Shown: in pieces, positions 30,370 through 40,047 of the stretch
Numbering within the stretch: position 1 is the stretch's first letter
Layout of the letters: the number at the start of each line of letters is the position of its first letter
Source: Halomonas sp. S3-1-1
GTDB lineage: Bacteria; Pseudomonadota; Gammaproteobacteria; Pseudomonadales; Halomonadaceae
DNA: 64,000 nt
NCBI RefSeq assembly: GCF_023757625.1
Contig: NZ_JALGBZ010000002.1
Coordinates: 868,001-932,000 of the forward strand
Reading direction: 5' to 3'
Made by a program: the position numbers and the translations under genes
Notes under the pieces: model-generated
The model's input: the letters and a program-made list of their open reading frames with translations, nothing else
The model's database searches: none
What the model was told of the DNA's origin: nothing

Positions 30370-31227
30370 ATGAGCTACCAGCCTCCGGGCACATTGTACG
30401 TGGTTGCCACGCCAATTGGGAATTTGGAGGACCTGACGCCGCGTGCCGCCCGGATTCTTGAAAGCGTATCGCGCATCGCCGCCGAGGACACCCGGCACAG
30501 CGCACGGCTTTTAAGTCACTTGGGGATCAATAAGCCTCTACTGTCGCTTCATGAGCACAACGAAGCGCACCGGGTGGAGTCGCTGGACGCCTACCTCGAG
30601 GCCGGCGAAAGTATCGCCTTGATCAGCGATGCCGGCACGCCCTTGATCAGTGACCCGGGCTTCATTCTGGTAAGAGCGCTGCGTTCGCGCAACCGCCATA
30701 TCGTCCCCATTCCGGGGGTGTGTGCGCTGACCGCCGCGCTGAGCGGGGCGGGTCTACCCACCGACCGCTTTACCTTCGCCGGTTTTCTGCCCGCCAAGGC
30801 CGGCGCCCGGCGCCAAGCGTTGGAAAGCTACCAAAAGCGCGAAGAGACGCTGGTGTTCTACGAATCTCCCCACCGGATCGTGGCGACCCTCGAGGCGCTC
30901 GCCGAGCAGATGCCAGAGCGGCCCATCGTGCTGGCCCGTGAGCTGACCAAAACCTTCGAGACCTTCTTGCAGGGCGTGGCGTCAAAGCTTCTGGATATTC
31001 TGGCCGCGGACCCCAATCAGGCGCGCGGCGAGTTCGTGGTCATGATCGGCGGCGCGCCGGCGGTTCAAAAAGCGAGCGAGCAGAGTATCGACGACGAAAC
31101 GCTGTTGAAAACGCTGCTCGATGAAGGCGTGGGCGTAAAGCAAGGCGCGGCGATTGCGGCGAACCTTCTGGGCGGGCGCAAGAAAGAGTGGTACGCACGG
31201 CTCCAAATGATGAAACCCGACTCATAA
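30370..31227 (+). CDS. rsmI: 16S rRNA 2'-O-ribose C1402 methyltransferase RsmI
   Basis: 285 residues of the tetrapyrrole-methylase fold: VVATPIGNLEDLTPRAARILE, EDTRHSARLL, SLHEHNE, LISDAGTPLISDPGF and the ELTKTFETF motif. It methylates C1402 in the P-site of 16S rRNA; RsmH, encoded just after rnpB, adds the N4 methyl to the same nucleotide. The ATG is preceded by AGGAGCCAAT. Confidence 0.96.
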   Translation: MSYQPPGTLYVVATPIGNLEDLTPRAARILESVSRIAAEDTRHSARLLSHLGINKPLLSLHEHNEAHRVESLDAYLEAGESIALISDAGTPLISDPGFILVRALRSRNRHIVPIPGVCALTAALSGAGLPTDRFTFAGFLPAKAGARRQALESYQKREETLVFYESPHRIVATLEALAEQMPERPIVLARELTKTFETFLQGVASKLLDILAADPNQARGEFVVMIGGAPAVQKASEQSIDDETLLKTLLDEGVGVKQGAAIAANLLGGRKKEWYARLQMMKPDS

Positions 31228-31267
31228 GGCAGGTTAGGGCCTTGAAACGCGTAATGAAAACCGGGCA

Positions 31268-31296
31268 TTGAGGCGCGGGCAGGGCGCTGGTATGCT
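31268..31296 (+). promoter_or_regulatory. Promoter of rnpB
   Basis: TTGAGG (31268-31273) and TATGCT (31291-31296) are exactly 17 bp apart, placing the start about seven bases downstream at the 5' end of the RNase P RNA. This is the best-placed sigma-70 promoter in the window. Confidence 0.65.
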
Positions 31297-31302
31297 TGCC
31301 GC

Positions 31303-31650
<348 letters not shown>

Positions 31651-31658
31651 TTTCCATA

Positions 31659-31678
31659 AAAGACCCGCCAGGGTCTTT
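31659..31678 (+). terminator. Hairpin after rnpB
   Basis: AAAGACCC (31659-31666) and GGGTCTTT (31671-31678) form a stem with a GCCA loop just past the RNase P RNA 3' end. Only CAAC follows the last T, so it may act as a processing signal or weak terminator rather than a strong stop. Confidence 0.55.
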
Positions 31679-31696
31679 CAACACAGCGTGCGTAAC

Positions 31697-32647
31697 ATGT
31701 CCTCTGCAAGCCAGACCGCTTCCGACTTTCGCCACACCAGCGTGTTGCTGGACGGCGCGGTCGATACCCTCGTTCATCAAACCGACGGTGTCTATCTGGA
31801 CGGTACCTTTGGCCGCGGCGGCCATTCGCGCCTGATTCTTTCGCGCCTTGACGAAAACGGCCGGCTGCTGGCCATGGACCGCGACCCTCAGGCGATCGCC
31901 GCCGCCGATGACATCGACGACGCACGTTTTGCGATCACCCGGCGCGAGTTCGCGCGCTTGGGCGAGTACACCAAAGAGCTCGGCCTTCACGGCAAACTCG
32001 CCGGTATTCTGTTGGACGTTGGCGTGTCGTCGCCCCAGCTCGACGACCCGGAGCGCGGTTTCAGCTTCATGCGCAACGGCCCGCTCGATATGCGCATGGA
32101 CCCAACCCAGGGCGAGAGCGCGGCGGATTTTCTGGCGCGCGCAAGCGAAGCCGATATCGCCCACGTGTTCAAGACCCTTGGCGAGGAGCGCTTTGGCAAG
32201 CGGCTGGCGCGCGCGGTCGTAACCCGCCGCACGGAAAAACCCTTCACTCATACGCTGGATCTGGCAGAAGTCCTCAAGGCCGCCCATCCTGCCTGGGAGA
32301 AGGGGCGCCACCCGGCTACCAAGGCCTTCCAGGGGCTGCGGATTCATTTGAACGGCGAGCTCGATCAGCTCGACGCCGCCCTCGAGGCGGCGCTCGAGGC
32401 GCTGGCGCCGGGCGGTCATCTGGTGGTGATCAGCTTTCACTCGCTCGAGGATCGCCGGGTCAAGCGCTTCATTCGCCACCACGTGCGCGGCGATACCGAC
32501 CTGCCCCGCGGCGTGCCGATTCGTGACGACCAGATCAATCGCCGGCTCGAGGCGCTCAACAAGGGCGTGCGGCCAAGCGAGAACGAAGTGGCGCAAAACC
32601 CGCGCGCGCGAAGCGCCGTGATGCGGGCAGCCAAAAAGCGAGGCTAG
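31697..32647 (+). CDS. rsmH: 16S rRNA N4-methylcytidine-1402 methyltransferase RsmH (MraW)
   Basis: 316 residues from the ATG at 31697; an in-frame GTG at 31688 is an alternative, and neither has a strong ribosome binding site. Typical RsmH segments: [31 protein letters not shown] (AdoMet loop), [22 protein letters not shown] and [16 protein letters not shown]. It starts the division and cell wall cluster. The mraZ gene that usually precedes it is not present. Confidence 0.95.
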   Translation: MSSASQTASDFRHTSVLLDGAVDTLVHQTDGVYLDGTFGRGGHSRLILSRLDENGRLLAMDRDPQAIAAADDIDDARFAITRREFARLGEYTKELGLHGKLAGILLDVGVSSPQLDDPERGFSFMRNGPLDMRMDPTQGESAADFLARASEADIAHVFKTLGEERFGKRLARAVVTRRTEKPFTHTLDLAEVLKAAHPAWEKGRHPATKAFQGLRIHLNGELDQLDAALEAALEALAPGGHLVVISFHSLEDRRVKRFIRHHVRGDTDLPRGVPIRDDQINRRLEALNKGVRPSENEVAQNPRARSAVMRAAKKRG

Positions 32648-32649
32648 CC

Positions 32650-32982
32650 ATGCTGGATCGAATCGATTACTGGTGGTCTGTCATGCGCAGCGAGTGGCCG
32701 TTCAAGCTACGCCTGCGCGTGTGGCCACTGATCATCACCGCGCTGTTTTTGGCCTGTCTGCTGACCGCTCTAGCCGTGGTGGTGACCACCCACATGACGC
32801 GAACCCAGTTCGCCCAGCTCCAGCGCCTCGAGCAGGAGAAGAACCAACTGCAAACCGAGTGGGGTCAGCTGCTGCTCGAAGAGGGCGCCTGGTCGACGCC
32901 GGCCCGAGTCGAGCAGATCGCCACCGAGCGTCTTGAAATGCGCATTCCCGATGTAGACGATGTCGAGGTGATTCGGCCATGA
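32650..32982 (+). CDS. ftsL: Cell division protein FtsL
   Basis: 110 residues: a short basic cytoplasmic N-terminus, one transmembrane helix (LIITALFLACLLTALAVVVTTHMT), then a periplasmic leucine-zipper-like coil (FAQLQRLEQEKNQLQTEWGQLLLEEG). It forms the FtsQLB scaffold with FtsB and FtsQ. It starts two bases after rsmH and its stop overlaps ftsI in ATGA. Confidence 0.92.
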   Translation: MLDRIDYWWSVMRSEWPFKLRLRVWPLIITALFLACLLTALAVVVTTHMTRTQFAQLQRLEQEKNQLQTEWGQLLLEEGAWSTPARVEQIATERLEMRIPDVDDVEVIRP

Positions 32983-34685
32983 ATCAACGCCGCCGGGGAG
33001 GCTCGTCCCGACAGCACCCCATAGCGCCGCCGCTGGCGGGCGGGCGCTTTCTCTTCATTCTGATTCTGGTGGCAGTGGCAGCCTGTGTACTGGTCGGGCG
33101 CATTACGCTTTTGCAGGTCATCGACCGGCCCTTTTTGCAAAGCCAGGGCGACGCGCGCACGCTGCGCCACGAAGTCATTCCTTCCCACCGCGGCATGATC
33201 ACCGACCGAAACGGCGAGCCGCTGGCGATCTCGACGCCCGTAGTGACGCTTTGGGCCAACCCCCAGGAGCTGCCTACGGATGGCATCCAGCGCGTCATGC
33301 TCGCCCAAGCGCTAGGGGTGAGCCTCGACGATTTCGAGGCGCGCGTCGAGCGCTACGAAAGCCGCGAATTCATGTATCTGCGCCGCCAGATGACGCCAGA
33401 GGCGGCCCAGCGCATTCTCGATCTGCGCACGCCCGGCGTGTATCAGCAGCGCGAGTACAAGCGCTACTACCCGGCCGGTGAAGTCGCCGCCCAGCTTCTG
33501 GGCGTGACCAACGTCGACGACGTGGGCCAGGAAGGCCTCGAGCTTGCCTACCAACCGTTTTTGGCCGGTCACCCGGGCCAGCGCCGCGTGCTCAACGACC
33601 GGCGCGGGCGGCTGGTGCGCGAGCTTGGCGTGATCAGCGACGCCCAGCCCGGCGGCGAACTGACGCTCTCTATCGACCAGCGTATCCAGTATATGGCTTA
33701 TCGCGAATTGCGTGCGGCGGTGGCGGAGAACGAAGCCGACGGCGGCGTGCTGGTGACCATGGATGTGCGCACCGGCGAAGTGCTGGCAATGGCTAACCTG
33801 CCGTCCTACAACCCCAACAACCGCGCCGGCCTCGACCCCCGGGGGCTTCGCAACCAGGCGCTGGTCGACGTGTTCGAGCCCGGCTCTGTGATGAAGCCGC
33901 TGGCGATGGCGGCGGTGCTGGAGAGCGGCGTAGTCGATCGTGACGTGGTCATCGATACCTCGCCTGGCTGGATGCGCATCGACCGCTTCACCATTCGCGA
34001 CGTCAGCAACCACGGCAAGCTCGATTTGGCCGGTATTCTGGAGAAGTCCTCCAACATCGGCATGTCGAAGCTCGCGCTCCAGCTCGACGACACTGCGATC
34101 TGGGAAAAATACAACCAGCTCGGCTTTGGCCAGAGCCCGGGCACCGGCTTTCCCGGCGAGTCCACGGGCAGCCTGCCGGCGCCGGTACGCTGGTCGCGCA
34201 GCGAGCGTGCCGCGCTCTCCTACGGCTACGGGCTTTCGGCCTCGGCGGTGCAGCTCGCCAGCGCTTATACCGCACTTGCCAACGACGGTGTGCGCATGCC
34301 GCCGTCGATTCTGCGCCTTTCCGAGCCGCCCCAGGGCATCCCGGCGATCCAGCCAAGCGTTGCCAACGACCTGCTCGACATTCTGGAAAGCTCCGTTGGG
34401 CCCAACTCCGGCGGGCGCCGCGCCCGGGTTGAAGGGTATCGTGTCGGCGGCAAGACCGGCACGGTGCGCAAGACCGGTCAGCAGGGTTACGCCGAAAACG
34501 CTTATCGCAGCGTGTTCGCCGGTATCGCGCCGATTTCTGATCCGCGTATCGTCACGGTGGTGATGATCGATCATCCGCGGGCCGGGCAGTTCTACGGCGG
34601 CGCGGTCGCCGCGCCGGTTTTCTCCAGCGTCACCGGTAACGCCTTGCGTCTGCTCGACGTGCCGCCCGATTACGAAGTGCCATAG
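32979..34685 (+). CDS. ftsI: Septal peptidoglycan transpeptidase FtsI (PBP3)
   Basis: 568 residues. One N-terminal transmembrane helix (FLFILILVAVAACVLVGRITLL), a PBP dimerisation domain (RGMITDRNGEPLAIS), and the transpeptidase domain with S303-x-x-K306, S357-S358-N359 and K492-T-G-T motifs. It crosslinks septal peptidoglycan with FtsW and is a beta-lactam target. All three catalytic motifs are intact. Confidence 0.97.
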   Translation: MNQRRRGGSSRQHPIAPPLAGGRFLFILILVAVAACVLVGRITLLQVIDRPFLQSQGDARTLRHEVIPSHRGMITDRNGEPLAISTPVVTLWANPQELPTDGIQRVMLAQALGVSLDDFEARVERYESREFMYLRRQMTPEAAQRILDLRTPGVYQQREYKRYYPAGEVAAQLLGVTNVDDVGQEGLELAYQPFLAGHPGQRRVLNDRRGRLVRELGVISDAQPGGELTLSIDQRIQYMAYRELRAAVAENEADGGVLVTMDVRTGEVLAMANLPSYNPNNRAGLDPRGLRNQALVDVFEPGSVMKPLAMAAVLESGVVDRDVVIDTSPGWMRIDRFTIRDVSNHGKLDLAGILEKSSNIGMSKLALQLDDTAIWEKYNQLGFGQSPGTGFPGESTGSLPAPVRWSRSERAALSYGYGLSASAVQLASAYTALANDGVRMPPSILRLSEPPQGIPAIQPSVANDLLDILESSVGPNSGGRRARVEGYRVGGKTGTVRKTGQQGYAENAYRSVFAGIAPISDPRIVTVVMIDHPRAGQFYGGAVAAPVFSSVTGNALRLLDVPPDYEVP

Positions 34686-34700
34686 CGTGAAGGAGACAAG

Positions 34701-36194
34701 ATGACGTCCAGCCCCGCCCGCCTTTGGGAGGCGTTGACCCGAGGGTGGCCGCCCCAGCAGCTGCCGCCTAAGCTGCCGGTACTTACCGACGAGTTTTGCA
34801 TCACCAGCGACTCCCGCGCGATTAAAAGCGGCGACGTGTTCGTCGCAGTGCCCGGCAGCGCCCGGGATGGCCGTGAGTTTATCGAGGCGGCGCTCAGCCA
34901 GGGCGCGGCGCTGGTGCTCGCCCACGCCGATAGCCCGAGCGTGCAGTTGGAAGGGCAGGTGCTGCATCTTCCGCATCTGGCGCGTCGGCTGGGTGAGTTC
35001 GGCCGCACTCTCTTCGCCGTGCCCGGTGGGCTCGACCTCATTGGCGTGACCGGCACCAACGGCAAAAGCTCGGTAACCCACTACATTGCCGCGCTCAGCG
35101 AGCAACTGGATACCCCCGCGGGGGTGATCGGCACACTCGGCACCGGCCGGCTCGACCGTCTAAACGATAGCGGCCTCACCACGCCGGGGCCGCTGGCACT
35201 TCAGCACGCGCTGTCAGGGCTTGCCCAAAGCGGCGCCCACCGAGTGGCGCTGGAGGCCTCGTCCCACGCGCTCGACCAGGGTCGCCTCGACGGCTGTCCG
35301 ATCAGCGTTGGCGTGTTTACCAACTTGAGCCGCGATCATCTGGATTACCACGGCAGCATGGCCGCCTACGCGGCGTCCAAGGCCAGGCTCTTTCGCCGCT
35401 CCGAAATCACCCTCGCCGTGGTCAACGCCGCGGACCCGCTGACCCGGCTTATGCTGGCCGGGCTCGAAAAAGGCGTGCGCGTGCTGGCAGTCGGTGAAGA
35501 CCAGGCGTGCACGCTGCGCGTCGTTGGCTGGCATCCCCACGCGTTGGGCCAGAACGCGCTGATCGCCACGCCGAAAGGCGAAAAGACGCTCGAACTCGGC
35601 CTAATGGGGCGGTTCAACCTCGACAATGTGCTGCTCGCCATCGCCACGCTTTACGGTCTAGGCGAGCCGCTGGCAGCACTCTTCGACGCCGCCGCCAAAC
35701 TTTCGCCGGTGCCCGGTCGTATGGCACTGCTCAAGGAGGAGGGCGCCCCGAGCGTGGTCATCGACTACGCCCATACCCCGGATGCCCTCGGCGCCGCCTT
35801 GGGCGCGCTTGGCGAGCATCTGGGCGATGCCGGCAAGCTCTGGTGCGTCTTTGGCTGCGGCGGCGAGCGCGATACCGGCAAGCGTGCGGAAATGGCGCGC
35901 GTCGCGGAGTCTCTCGCCGATCACTGCGTCATTACCGATGACAATCCGCGCGGCGAGCCCGCCGACGCAATCCGCCGTATGATCATCGAAGGCTTTAGTG
36001 AGAACGCCTCGTTTCGCGAGGTCGGGGATCGCCGAGCCGCCATCGCTGAGGTGGTCGCAACGGCCGGTCCCCAGGACGTGGTGCTGATCGCCGGTAAAGG
36101 GCACGAGCCCTACCAGGAGATCGACGGCGTCCGTCACGCCTACCGCGACGATCTTGAGGTGCAAAAGGCGCTGGCCGCTCGGAGCGTGCGCTGA
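34701..36194 (+). CDS. murE: UDP-MurNAc-tripeptide ligase MurE (meso-DAP adding)
   Basis: 497 residues, three-domain Mur ligase. P-loop GTNGKSSV with K122, carbamylated-Lys region, and the substrate-specificity motif DNPRGEP, which marks meso-diaminopimelate rather than lysine. It adds the third stem residue. It is 15 bp after ftsI, and its stop overlaps the murF start. Confidence 0.96.
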   Translation: MTSSPARLWEALTRGWPPQQLPPKLPVLTDEFCITSDSRAIKSGDVFVAVPGSARDGREFIEAALSQGAALVLAHADSPSVQLEGQVLHLPHLARRLGEFGRTLFAVPGGLDLIGVTGTNGKSSVTHYIAALSEQLDTPAGVIGTLGTGRLDRLNDSGLTTPGPLALQHALSGLAQSGAHRVALEASSHALDQGRLDGCPISVGVFTNLSRDHLDYHGSMAAYAASKARLFRRSEITLAVVNAADPLTRLMLAGLEKGVRVLAVGEDQACTLRVVGWHPHALGQNALIATPKGEKTLELGLMGRFNLDNVLLAIATLYGLGEPLAALFDAAAKLSPVPGRMALLKEEGAPSVVIDYAHTPDALGAALGALGEHLGDAGKLWCVFGCGGERDTGKRAEMARVAESLADHCVITDDNPRGEPADAIRRMIIEGFSENASFREVGDRRAAIAEVVATAGPQDVVLIAGKGHEPYQEIDGVRHAYRDDLEVQKALAARSVR

Positions 36195-37537
36195 TGCAGT
36201 GGAGCTCACAGCGAGTCGCACAGGCGCTCAACGTCACGCTCGCCGATGACTTTCCGGATTGCCGCTTTTCGAGCGTCACCACTGATACGCGCCAGATCGC
36301 TCCCGGAGCGCTTTTCGTAGCGCTTAGAGGCGAGCGCTTTGACGGCCATGCCTTTTTGGCCCAGGCGCTCGAGCAGGGCGCCGCGGCGGCGCTGGTCGAA
36401 ACGCCTATTGAGAGCGCTCTGCCCCAAGTCGTCTGCGCTGACACCCGCTTGGCTTTAGGGCTTTTGGGTCGCGCGCAGCGCCAGCGGTTCGTTCATCCGC
36501 TGGTGGCCGTGACGGGCAACAGTGGCAAGACCACGGTCAAGGAGATGATCGCGGCGCTGCTCGCCCCACTCGGCCAGGTGCTGGCAACGCAAGGCAATCT
36601 GAACAACGACTTCGGCGCGCCGCTGACGCTTCTACGCTTGGCTCCCGAGCATCGGGCGGCGGTGGTGGAGCTTGGCGCCAACCACTTGGGCGAGATCGCC
36701 TGGACCAGCCGGCTCGCCGCGCCGGACGTTGCCATTATCACCAACGTGACCGGCGCCCACGTCGGCGAATTTGGTGGTATGGGGCAGATCGCCCAGGCCA
36801 AGAGCGAAATTTTGCTCGGGCTTACGCCTGCAGGCGTTGCCGTGCTCAACGCGGAGGATCGTTACTTCGCCACTTGGGCGGCGCTCGCTCCTGGGCCGGT
36901 GGTGAGCTACGCCGTCGAAGCCGAGGCGGATGTCTGCGCCCGGGCTCTTTCCTGCGACTCGCAAGGGCGGTATGCTTTCACGCTTGTTCAAAACGGCGCG
37001 TCGCTAGGCGAGGTGCGGCTCAAGCTTGCCGGCAAGCACAACGTCAGCAACGCCCTGGCCGCCGCCGCCGCTGCGCTTGCCGTGGGCGTGGCGCCAAGGC
37101 GCGTTGTTGAGGCGCTGTGCGCTTTCGCGCCGCTGAAAGGGCGGCTCAGCGTGATCGAAGGCCCCAACGGCACGACGCTTCTGGACGACACCTACAACGC
37201 CAACCCGGGGGCGATGAAGGTCGCGCTCGAGACGCTCACGCGCTTTCCCGGTCCGCACTGGTTCGCCATGGGGGCAATGGGCGAGCTTGGCGATGAGAGC
37301 GAGGCGCTTCACGCCGAGGTCGGCCGCTTCGCACAAGCGCTGGGGGTTGATACGCTGCTGACCTGCGGCGACGCCACGCGAGCAGCGAGCGATGCCTTTG
37401 GTCGCGGGCACCACTTCGACGACCACGAGACGCTTGCGCGTCATCTTATTAATACGCTGCCGCCCAACGCCACGCTGCTGGTCAAAGGGTCACGCAGTGC
37501 GGGCATGGAACGCGTCATTGCCGCGCTGCTCGGTTGA
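36194..37537 (+). CDS. murF: UDP-MurNAc-pentapeptide synthetase MurF
   Basis: 447 residues. P-loop GNSGKTTVKEM with K112, GNLNNDFGAPLTLLR and VVELGANHLGEIAW are characteristic; DDTYNANPGAMK marks the C-terminal domain. It adds D-Ala-D-Ala. The first ATG base is the last base of the murE stop. Confidence 0.96.
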   Translation: MQWSSQRVAQALNVTLADDFPDCRFSSVTTDTRQIAPGALFVALRGERFDGHAFLAQALEQGAAAALVETPIESALPQVVCADTRLALGLLGRAQRQRFVHPLVAVTGNSGKTTVKEMIAALLAPLGQVLATQGNLNNDFGAPLTLLRLAPEHRAAVVELGANHLGEIAWTSRLAAPDVAIITNVTGAHVGEFGGMGQIAQAKSEILLGLTPAGVAVLNAEDRYFATWAALAPGPVVSYAVEAEADVCARALSCDSQGRYAFTLVQNGASLGEVRLKLAGKHNVSNALAAAAAALAVGVAPRRVVEALCAFAPLKGRLSVIEGPNGTTLLDDTYNANPGAMKVALETLTRFPGPHWFAMGAMGELGDESEALHAEVGRFAQALGVDTLLTCGDATRAASDAFGRGHHFDDHETLARHLINTLPPNATLLVKGSRSAGMERVIAALLG

Positions 37538-37556
37538 AACAGGGTAAACGCCGTTC

Positions 37557-38639
37557 ATGTTACTTCACCTGGCGAACTTTCTAGCTCAATATCAAAGCGC
37601 CTTTCAGGTTTTTAATTACCTCACGCTTCGCATCATTCTTGCCGCCATCACCGCGCTGATGATCTGCCTGTGGCTAGGCCCTTGGGTCATTCGCCGGCTC
37701 GTCGAGGGTCAGATCGGCCAATCGGTGCGCGACGATGGCCCGCAGTCGCACCTTTCCAAGGCCGGTACGCCGACCATGGGCGGGGTCATGATTTTGATGT
37801 CGATCGCGATCAGCACGCTGGTGTGGGGCGATCTGGCCAACTACTACGTCTGGGTGGTGCTGGCGGTGACGCTGGGTTTCGGCGCGATCGGCTGGGTCGA
37901 TGACTATCGCAAGGTGGTCGAGAAAAATCCTCGGGGCTTGCCCGCGCGCTGGAAATATTTCTGGCAGTCGGTGGTGGGGCTGGGCGCTGCCCTGATTCTC
38001 TATCTCAATGCCACTAGCGCCGCCGAGACCAGTCTGCTGCTGCCGCTGGTCAAGGATTTCGCGCTGCCGCTGGGTCTTTTCTATATCGTGCTGACCTATT
38101 TCGTCATCGTCGGCAGCTCCAACGCGGTCAACCTGACTGACGGTCTGGATGGTTTGGCGATCATGCCGACGGTGCTCGTCGCCATGGGTCTGGCGGTGTT
38201 TGCCTACGCCAGCGGCAATGCGGTGTTCGCCAACTATCTGCATATTCCCTTCATTCTCGGCACCGGCGAAATCGCGGTGTTCTGTGCGACCATCGCCGGC
38301 GCGGGTCTGGGCTTTTTGTGGTTCAACACCTATCCCGCTCAGGTCTTCATGGGCGACGTGGGCGCGCTTGCGCTGGGGGCGGCGCTGGGCGTGGTCGCGG
38401 TGATCGTGCGTCAGGAGATCGTGCTGTTCATCATGGGCGGTATCTTCGTGGTCGAGACCCTCTCGGTCATCCTGCAGGTGGGCTCGTTCAAGCTCACCGG
38501 CCGGCGCATTTTCCGCATGGCGCCGCTTCATCACCACTACGAGCTAAAGGGCTGGCCTGAGCCGCGCGTGATCGTGCGCTTCTGGATCATCACCGTGGTA
38601 CTGGTGCTGCTGGGGCTTGCCACCCTCAAGGTGCGCTAG
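37557..38639 (+). CDS. mraY: Phospho-MurNAc-pentapeptide translocase MraY
   Basis: 360 residues with about ten hydrophobic helices, as for E. coli MraY. Conserved [31 protein letters not shown] (catalytic Asp pair), [11 protein letters not shown] and the HHHYELKG loop are all present. It transfers the pentapeptide precursor to undecaprenyl phosphate to give lipid I. Confidence 0.97.
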   Translation: MLLHLANFLAQYQSAFQVFNYLTLRIILAAITALMICLWLGPWVIRRLVEGQIGQSVRDDGPQSHLSKAGTPTMGGVMILMSIAISTLVWGDLANYYVWVVLAVTLGFGAIGWVDDYRKVVEKNPRGLPARWKYFWQSVVGLGAALILYLNATSAAETSLLLPLVKDFALPLGLFYIVLTYFVIVGSSNAVNLTDGLDGLAIMPTVLVAMGLAVFAYASGNAVFANYLHIPFILGTGEIAVFCATIAGAGLGFLWFNTYPAQVFMGDVGALALGAALGVVAVIVRQEIVLFIMGGIFVVETLSVILQVGSFKLTGRRIFRMAPLHHHYELKGWPEPRVIVRFWIITVVLVLLGLATLKVR

Positions 38640-38673
38640 CCTTCACGCGGGTCGTAACGCAAGGAGCCAACCC

Positions 38674-40047
38674 ATGCACATACCCGAGGGAGTGACCGCC
38701 GTGATCGGCCTGGGCGTTTCGGGGCGGGCGATTTGCCGCCACCTGACGCGCCTGGGCCGACCCTTTGCGCTGCTCGATACCCGCGCCACGCCGCCCGGGC
38801 TGGACGCCTTCAAGGTCGAGTACCCGGGCGTTGCCACCTACTGCGGCCCGCTCGACGCGGTCGATTTCAGCCGTGCTTTCGAAGTGGTGATAAGCCCGGG
38901 CGTCGATCCGCTCACACCGGGCCTGGAAGGGCTTTTGGACGAGCACAACCCGGCGACCAACGAGCCCAGGCTTGTCGGCGAAATCGCGCTGTTCAAGCGA
39001 GCGGTGAGCGCGCCTGTCGCCGCTATCACCGGCGCCAACGCCAAATCTACCGTCACGACGCTACTGGGCGAGATGGCCAGGGCCTCGGGCGTCAAAGCCG
39101 CGGTGGGTGGTAACCTGGGGACCGCGGCACTCGATCTGCTGGAAGCCCATCCTGACGGCGAGCTTTACATTCTCGAGCTTTCGAGTTTTCAGCTCGAAAC
39201 CACGCCGCGCTTGGGCGCGGCGGCGGCGGCATTTTTGAACCTGAGCGAAGATCATCTCGACCGCCACGCCACCCTCGAGCGCTACCGCCAGGCGAAGGCG
39301 CGTATCTTCATCGATGCAGGGCTTGCCGTCGTTAATGCCGACGACCCGCTCACTTGGGCTGATGACACCGTTCCGGTCGTGCGCTTTACCGGCGATGCCC
39401 CGGGTGAAGGCGAGTGGGGGCTAGTCACCTTCGAGGGCCACCAGTGGCTTGCCAAGGGAACTGATCGCGTGATGCGCGTTGACGCGCTTGGCATGGCCGG
39501 GCGGCACAACTACATGAACGCCCTAGCGGCGCTGGCACTTGGCGAGGCGCTTGGGTTCTCCCGTGCGCCGATGTGCGCGGTGCTCGAAATGTTCAAGGGC
39601 TTACCCCATCGTAGCGAAGTGATCGACACCCTGAACGGGGTGCGCTTCGTCAACGACTCCAAGGGTACCAACGTCGGCGCCACACTTGCCGCCATCGAAG
39701 GCATCGGCGCTACGCTAGAAGGCCGGCTGGTGCTGCTGGCCGGCGGCGTCGGTAAGGGGGCGGATTTTACGCCGCTGGCCGCTCCCCTGGCGCGCTATGC
39801 CCGCCAGGTGCTGGTGTTCGGCGCCGACGCCCAGCGTCTCAAGGCCGCCCTGGCGCCGACGGTGGCGGTTCGTGAGGTCGAGACGCTGGAGCAGGCGTTG
39901 GAAGCCGCGCTCGAAGTGGCAAAGTCTGGTGACTGCGTGCTGCTATCGCCGGCCTGCGCGAGTCTGGATCAGTTTGCCAACTACGAGGCGCGCGGTGAGG
40001 CGTTTCGCCAGTGGGTGTCACGACAACGTAGTGAGGTGAACGCATGA
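38674..40047 (+). CDS. murD: UDP-MurNAc-L-alanine:D-glutamate ligase MurD
   Basis: 457 residues from an ATG preceded by AAGGAG; the open frame extends 19 codons upstream into mraY, but without a ribosome binding site. N-terminal Rossmann region VIGLGVSGRAICRHL, P-loop GANAKSTVTTLLGEM and FVNDSKGTNVGATLAAI in the C-terminal domain. It adds D-Glu. In the cofactor loop, the usual GTNGKST reads GANAKST, a small variation seen in some MurD proteins. Confidence 0.95.
   Translation: MHIPEGVTAVIGLGVSGRAICRHLTRLGRPFALLDTRATPPGLDAFKVEYPGVATYCGPLDAVDFSRAFEVVISPGVDPLTPGLEGLLDEHNPATNEPRLVGEIALFKRAVSAPVAAITGANAKSTVTTLLGEMARASGVKAAVGGNLGTAALDLLEAHPDGELYILELSSFQLETTPRLGAAAAAFLNLSEDHLDRHATLERYRQAKARIFIDAGLAVVNADDPLTWADDTVPVVRFTGDAPGEGEWGLVTFEGHQWLAKGTDRVMRVDALGMAGRHNYMNALAALALGEALGFSRAPMCAVLEMFKGLPHRSEVIDTLNGVRFVNDSKGTNVGATLAAIEGIGATLEGRLVLLAGGVGKGADFTPLAAPLARYARQVLVFGADAQRLKAALAPTVAVREVETLEQALEAALEVAKSGDCVLLSPACASLDQFANYEARGEAFRQWVSRQRSEVNA

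Noticed and set aside
33312..35105. Long open frame (about 597 codons) on the minus strand opposite ftsI and murE
   Set aside because: It mirrors the GC-rich codon pattern of ftsI and murE, gives His/Arg/Gly-rich protein with no recognisable domain, and has no ribosome binding site. Shadow frame.
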